Source: Betaproteobacteria bacterium (GTDB taxonomy: Bacteria > Pseudomonadota > Gammaproteobacteria > Burkholderiales > CAIKXV01). From it: a DNA stretch of 42,586 nt. The translations under genes were made by a program, and so were the position numbers. Shown here piece by piece: positions 40,095-42,586 of this stretch; positions within the stretch are counted from its first letter, which is position 1, and each line of letters begins with the position of its first letter. The notes under the pieces were generated by a model. The model was not told the DNA's origin. It did not search any database and saw only the letters and a program-made list of their open reading frames with translations. The stretch spans positions 1-42,586 of the forward strand of contig CANHBC010000005.1 of the NCBI GenBank assembly GCA_947458835.1, given 5' to 3'.

Positions 40095-41306
40095 ATGAAC
40101 GACAGGCCCGGGCCCACGCCCGGCGTAGCCGGGATGTCCGCGGGCCAGGGGCCGCTGTCGGGCATCCGGGTGCTCGAGTTCGGCCAGATCGCCGCGGGGC
40201 CGTTCTGCGCGATGCTGCTGGCCGATCTCGGTGCGGACGTGGTGAAGGTGGAGAAGCCCGATGGCGGCGACGACATGCGCCGCTGGCCACCGATGACCGA
40301 AGGACCCGATCCTTCCGCCGGCCGCTATTCCGAGAACTTCGCGTCGGTCAACCGCAACAAGCGCAGCATCGCGGTCGACCTGAAGAATGCGGTGGCGGTG
40401 GCGAAGCTGCGCCGGCTGGCCGCCGTCGCCGACGTGGTGGTCGAGAACTTCCGCCCCGGAGTGCTTGACCGCCTCGGGCTTGGCTACGATGCACTGCGCG
40501 CCGACAACCCGAAACTGGTCTACACCTCCCTCACCGGCTACGGCCGGACCGGTCCGTACGCCGGCCGTGGCGCGTTCGACGTGACCATCCAGGCGGTGAG
40601 CGGCTTGATGTCGGTGACCGGCGAGCCCGGCCGCGAGGCAGTCAAGGCGGGCGTCCCGGTGGGCGACTTCGTGGCAGGGCTGTACGCGGCCTTCAGTACG
40701 CTGGCAGCGGTCATGGCTGCGCGCGCGAGCGGCCAGGGCACGCGGGTCGACTGCTCCATGCTCGGCGGCCTGCTCGGCATCGCTCAGCTGCAGACGAGCG
40801 AGTTCTTCGGCACGGGTCGCATCCCGCAGGCGCTCGGCTCCGCGCACCCGCGCAACGCGCCCTACCGCGGCTTCCGTGCATCGGATGCGCCGTTCGTGAT
40901 CGCGGCCGGCAACGACAAGCTATGGCGCTCGGTCTGCGACGCGGTCACGCTGCCCGCACTGGCCGAGGACCCGCGCTTCGCCACGCAGGAGCAGCGTGCG
41001 CGCAACCAGGGCGAACTCTTCGACCTGCTGCAGCCGGTGTTCGAGACGCGGCCAGTCGCGCACTGGCTGGCCGAGTTCGACGCCCGCGGCGTGCCCTATG
41101 CGCCGATCAACGACTACGCCGAGATCCTCGACGACCCGCAGGTCGCACACCTCGGGCTGGTGCATCCGCTGACGCTGCCCAACGGGCGCGAGACGCGCAC
41201 CGTCGGCTTCCCGGTGCGGATCGACGGCTTCAACTTCCGCATCCATCGCCGCCCGCCGGCCCTGGGCGAACACAACGACGAAGTGGAGCGCGAATGGCTC
41301 GGGTGA
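40095..41306 (+). CDS. CaiB/BaiF-family CoA-transferase
   Basis: This 403-residue protein is a class III CoA-transferase. The catalytic aspartate is D191 in PVGDFVAGL. Other marks are RVLEFGQIAAGPFCAMLLAD at residues 25-44, NRNKRSIAVDL (87-97) and VVENFRPGVLDRLGLGYD (115-132). It would move CoA between carboxylic acids. The start ATG at 40095 follows GGGAG. The stop lies 13 bases inside the next gene, so it is translationally linked to the enoyl-CoA-hydratase-like protein. The acid it activates is unknown. Confidence 0.92.
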   Translation: MNDRPGPTPGVAGMSAGQGPLSGIRVLEFGQIAAGPFCAMLLADLGADVVKVEKPDGGDDMRRWPPMTEGPDPSAGRYSENFASVNRNKRSIAVDLKNAVAVAKLRRLAAVADVVVENFRPGVLDRLGLGYDALRADNPKLVYTSLTGYGRTGPYAGRGAFDVTIQAVSGLMSVTGEPGREAVKAGVPVGDFVAGLYAAFSTLAAVMAARASGQGTRVDCSMLGGLLGIAQLQTSEFFGTGRIPQALGSAHPRNAPYRGFRASDAPFVIAAGNDKLWRSVCDAVTLPALAEDPRFATQEQRARNQGELFDLLQPVFETRPVAHWLAEFDARGVPYAPINDYAEILDDPQVAHLGLVHPLTLPNGRETRTVGFPVRIDGFNFRIHRRPPALGEHNDEVEREWLG

Positions 41307-42031
41307 TGCTGCTGCCAGCCGGCGACGACGGCATCGGGACGCTGCGCCTGGAGCGCCCGGAGAAGGCGAACGCGCTGGACGCCGGCATGGTCGAGGCGAT
41401 CGGCGAGGCCCTGGACACCGTCGCGGCGGCACCGCCGCGCCTGCTGGTGCTGGAGGGCAGCGGGCGGAACTTCTGCGCCGGCTTCGACTTCACCGGCTTC
41501 GAGACGGCGAGCGAGGGCGAACTGCTCTGGCGCTTCGTGGCGATCGAGCAGGTGCTGCAGAAGCTGCGTGCACTGCCCTGCGTGACGGTCGCCTGCGTCC
41601 AGGGGGGAGCCTTCGGTGCCGGCGCGGACATGGTCGCGGCCTGCACCTTCCGCCTCGGCCTGCCCGGTGTGCGCTTCCGCTTCCCGGGCTTCCGCTTCGG
41701 CCTGGCGCTGGGCACCCGCGCGCTGGCCGCGCTGGTTGGGCAGCAGGCCGCCCGCGAGGTCCTGCTGTCCGGCGCGGTGATCGACCATGCACGTGCGCTG
41801 GAGATCGGCCTGCTGACCGGGCTGGTCGATACGGTCGAGGGGTTCGCCCCCGCGGTCGCGTCCCTCGCTGGCCGTTTCGCTGGCCTGGATGCCCCCTCGG
41901 TGCTGCTGGCGCTGCGCAACACCGAAGGACGGGACGCGGTGGCCGTGGATCGCGATCTGGCCGACCTCGTGCGCTCGGTGGTGCGGCCGGGCCTGCGGCA
42001 GCGGATCGCAGCCTACCGCGCCCAGGCCTGA
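41294..42031 (+). CDS. Enoyl-CoA hydratase/isomerase-family protein lacking the hydratase glutamates
   Basis: This 245-residue crotonase-fold protein has the oxyanion segments CAGFDF (61-66) and GGAFGAGADM (104-113). The two catalytic glutamates of classic hydratases are not seen: D112 stands in place of the first and G132 (FPGF) in place of the second. A simple hydratase is therefore less likely than another crotonase reaction such as thioester hydrolysis, racemisation or isomerisation. The ATG at 41294 overlaps the CoA-transferase by 13 bases. A CoA-transferase paired with a crotonase suggests activation and processing of one carboxylic acid. Confidence 0.83.
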   Translation: MARVMLLPAGDDGIGTLRLERPEKANALDAGMVEAIGEALDTVAAAPPRLLVLEGSGRNFCAGFDFTGFETASEGELLWRFVAIEQVLQKLRALPCVTVACVQGGAFGAGADMVAACTFRLGLPGVRFRFPGFRFGLALGTRALAALVGQQAAREVLLSGAVIDHARALEIGLLTGLVDTVEGFAPAVASLAGRFAGLDAPSVLLALRNTEGRDAVAVDRDLADLVRSVVRPGLRQRIAAYRAQA

Positions 42032-42123
42032 GCGACGTTCCGCGGGCCGGGAGCGGCTCAAGCCGTCGCAGCCGCGGTCGTTAGTGGACGCATACGGTCT
42101 TCCACACAGGCGAGGGGGCGAGC

Positions 42124-42586
42124 TTGAACAGAGTGTCCACGGTGCTGGCCGCAGCGATCACCTTAGCCGTGCTGCTGTCGGTCGGCGGTATCGGTACGGC
42201 CGTCGCGCAGACGCCCGAAGACAATCTGCGCAAGGTGATCGAGGCGAAGATGCCCGGCGAGCGGGTCCGCGAGATCCGCCGCACGCCGCTGCCCGGCGTG
42301 TACGAAGTGGCGTTCGGCAATCGCCTGTTCTACACGGACGAGGGCCTCAACTACCTGATCATCGGCCAGATCATCGAGTCGGCCACCAACCGCAATCTGA
42401 CCGACCAGCGCCTGCGGCAGCTCACCGCGATCGATACCCGGCAGTTACCGCTCGACGCCGCGATCCGCACCGTCCGCGGCGATGGCAAGCGCACCCTGTA
42501 CGTCTTCTCCGATCCGCTGTGCCCGTTCTGCAGCCAGCTCGAGCAGGAACTGCAGAAGATGACCAACGTGACGATCTACACCTTCC
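42124..42586 (+). CDS. DsbC-like thiol:disulfide interchange protein, 3' end outside window
   Basis: About 154 residues are visible from a TTG at 42124, preceded by GAGGGGGCG; a GTG at 42133 is the alternative. The signal peptide ends VAQ near residue 29. The N-terminal dimerisation domain follows (DNLRKVIEAKMPGERVREI, RLFYTDEGLNYLIIG), and the thioredoxin fold begins with the active site CPFC in DPLCPFCSQLE. It is a periplasmic disulfide isomerase of the DsbC/G type. The C-terminal half of the fold lies beyond the window. Its neighbour on the left is the enoyl-CoA-hydratase-like gene, 92 bases away, with no evident link. Confidence 0.87.
   Translation, partial: MNRVSTVLAAAITLAVLLSVGGIGTAVAQTPEDNLRKVIEAKMPGERVREIRRTPLPGVYEVAFGNRLFYTDEGLNYLIIGQIIESATNRNLTDQRLRQLTAIDTRQLPLDAAIRTVRGDGKRTLYVFSDPLCPFCSQLEQELQKMTNVTIYTF

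Noticed and set aside
1-42586. CRISPR array, tRNA or rRNA genes, insertion sequences
   Set aside because: No regularly spaced direct repeats, no cloverleaf-like segments, no transposase text or terminal repeats were found on reading both strands.

Overview
The window is very GC-rich and tightly packed with overlapping genes. It looks like chromosomal DNA of a betaproteobacterium of the order Burkholderiales. The main reasons are six Bug-type (TctC-family) periplasmic binding proteins without any transporter membrane subunits, an AddAB-like nuclease-helicase pair, and many CoA and hydroxy-acid catabolic genes. No tRNA, rRNA, insertion sequence, integrase or CRISPR array was seen.

Region 1 (1-7750) starts inside an addB-like gene followed by addA (recombinational repair). 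A run of near-overlapping genes follows: a DUF2520 Rossmann protein, a tandem hotdog thioesterase-like protein, and an HdrC/HdrB-like iron-sulfur pair without a flavin subunit.

Region 2 (7751-15845) is a cluster of small envelope and stress genes: a yqjD/yqjE pair followed by a lipocalin fused to a membrane-associated N-terminus, GlsB/YeaQ, DUF1328 and an entericidin-like lipoprotein. It also holds an orphan Fis-type HTH protein, an rpoN outside its usual neighbourhood, and an overlapping transglutaminase/zinc metallopeptidase pair. Decay is visible: a general-stress gene is interrupted by an in-frame amber codon and cut short against the lipocalin gene, and 11047-11490 looks like a frameshifted coding remnant.

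Region 3 (15846-24979) carries a methyltransferase, a lone Bug receptor, an internally deleted gmm (GDP-mannose hydrolase) remnant, RidA, an AhpD-like protein, a CocE/NonD hydrolase, an SMP-30 lactonase, a two-winged-helix GntR regulator and an Ldh-family dehydrogenase. A near-ideal 11-bp inverted repeat lies in the divergent gap before the next gene.

Region 4 (24980-34268) is catabolic and receptor-rich: a fluoroacetate-dehalogenase-like hydrolase, a Bug receptor, otnK and otnC (four-carbon sugar-acid catabolism), then three Bug receptors, a Gfo/Idh/MocA dehydrogenase and another Bug receptor in one tight run. Region 5 (34269-42586) has DUF1993, a SpoU/TrmH RNA methyltransferase, a D-tartrate-dehydratase-like enolase, a patatin, a beta-hydroxyacid dehydrogenase, an ornithine-cyclodeaminase-like protein, a CaiB CoA-transferase overlapping an enoyl-CoA-hydratase-like gene, and the start of a dsbC-like gene. 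Regions 3-5 read together as a scavenging locus for small hydroxy- and sugar-acids; the substrates are inferred, not shown.
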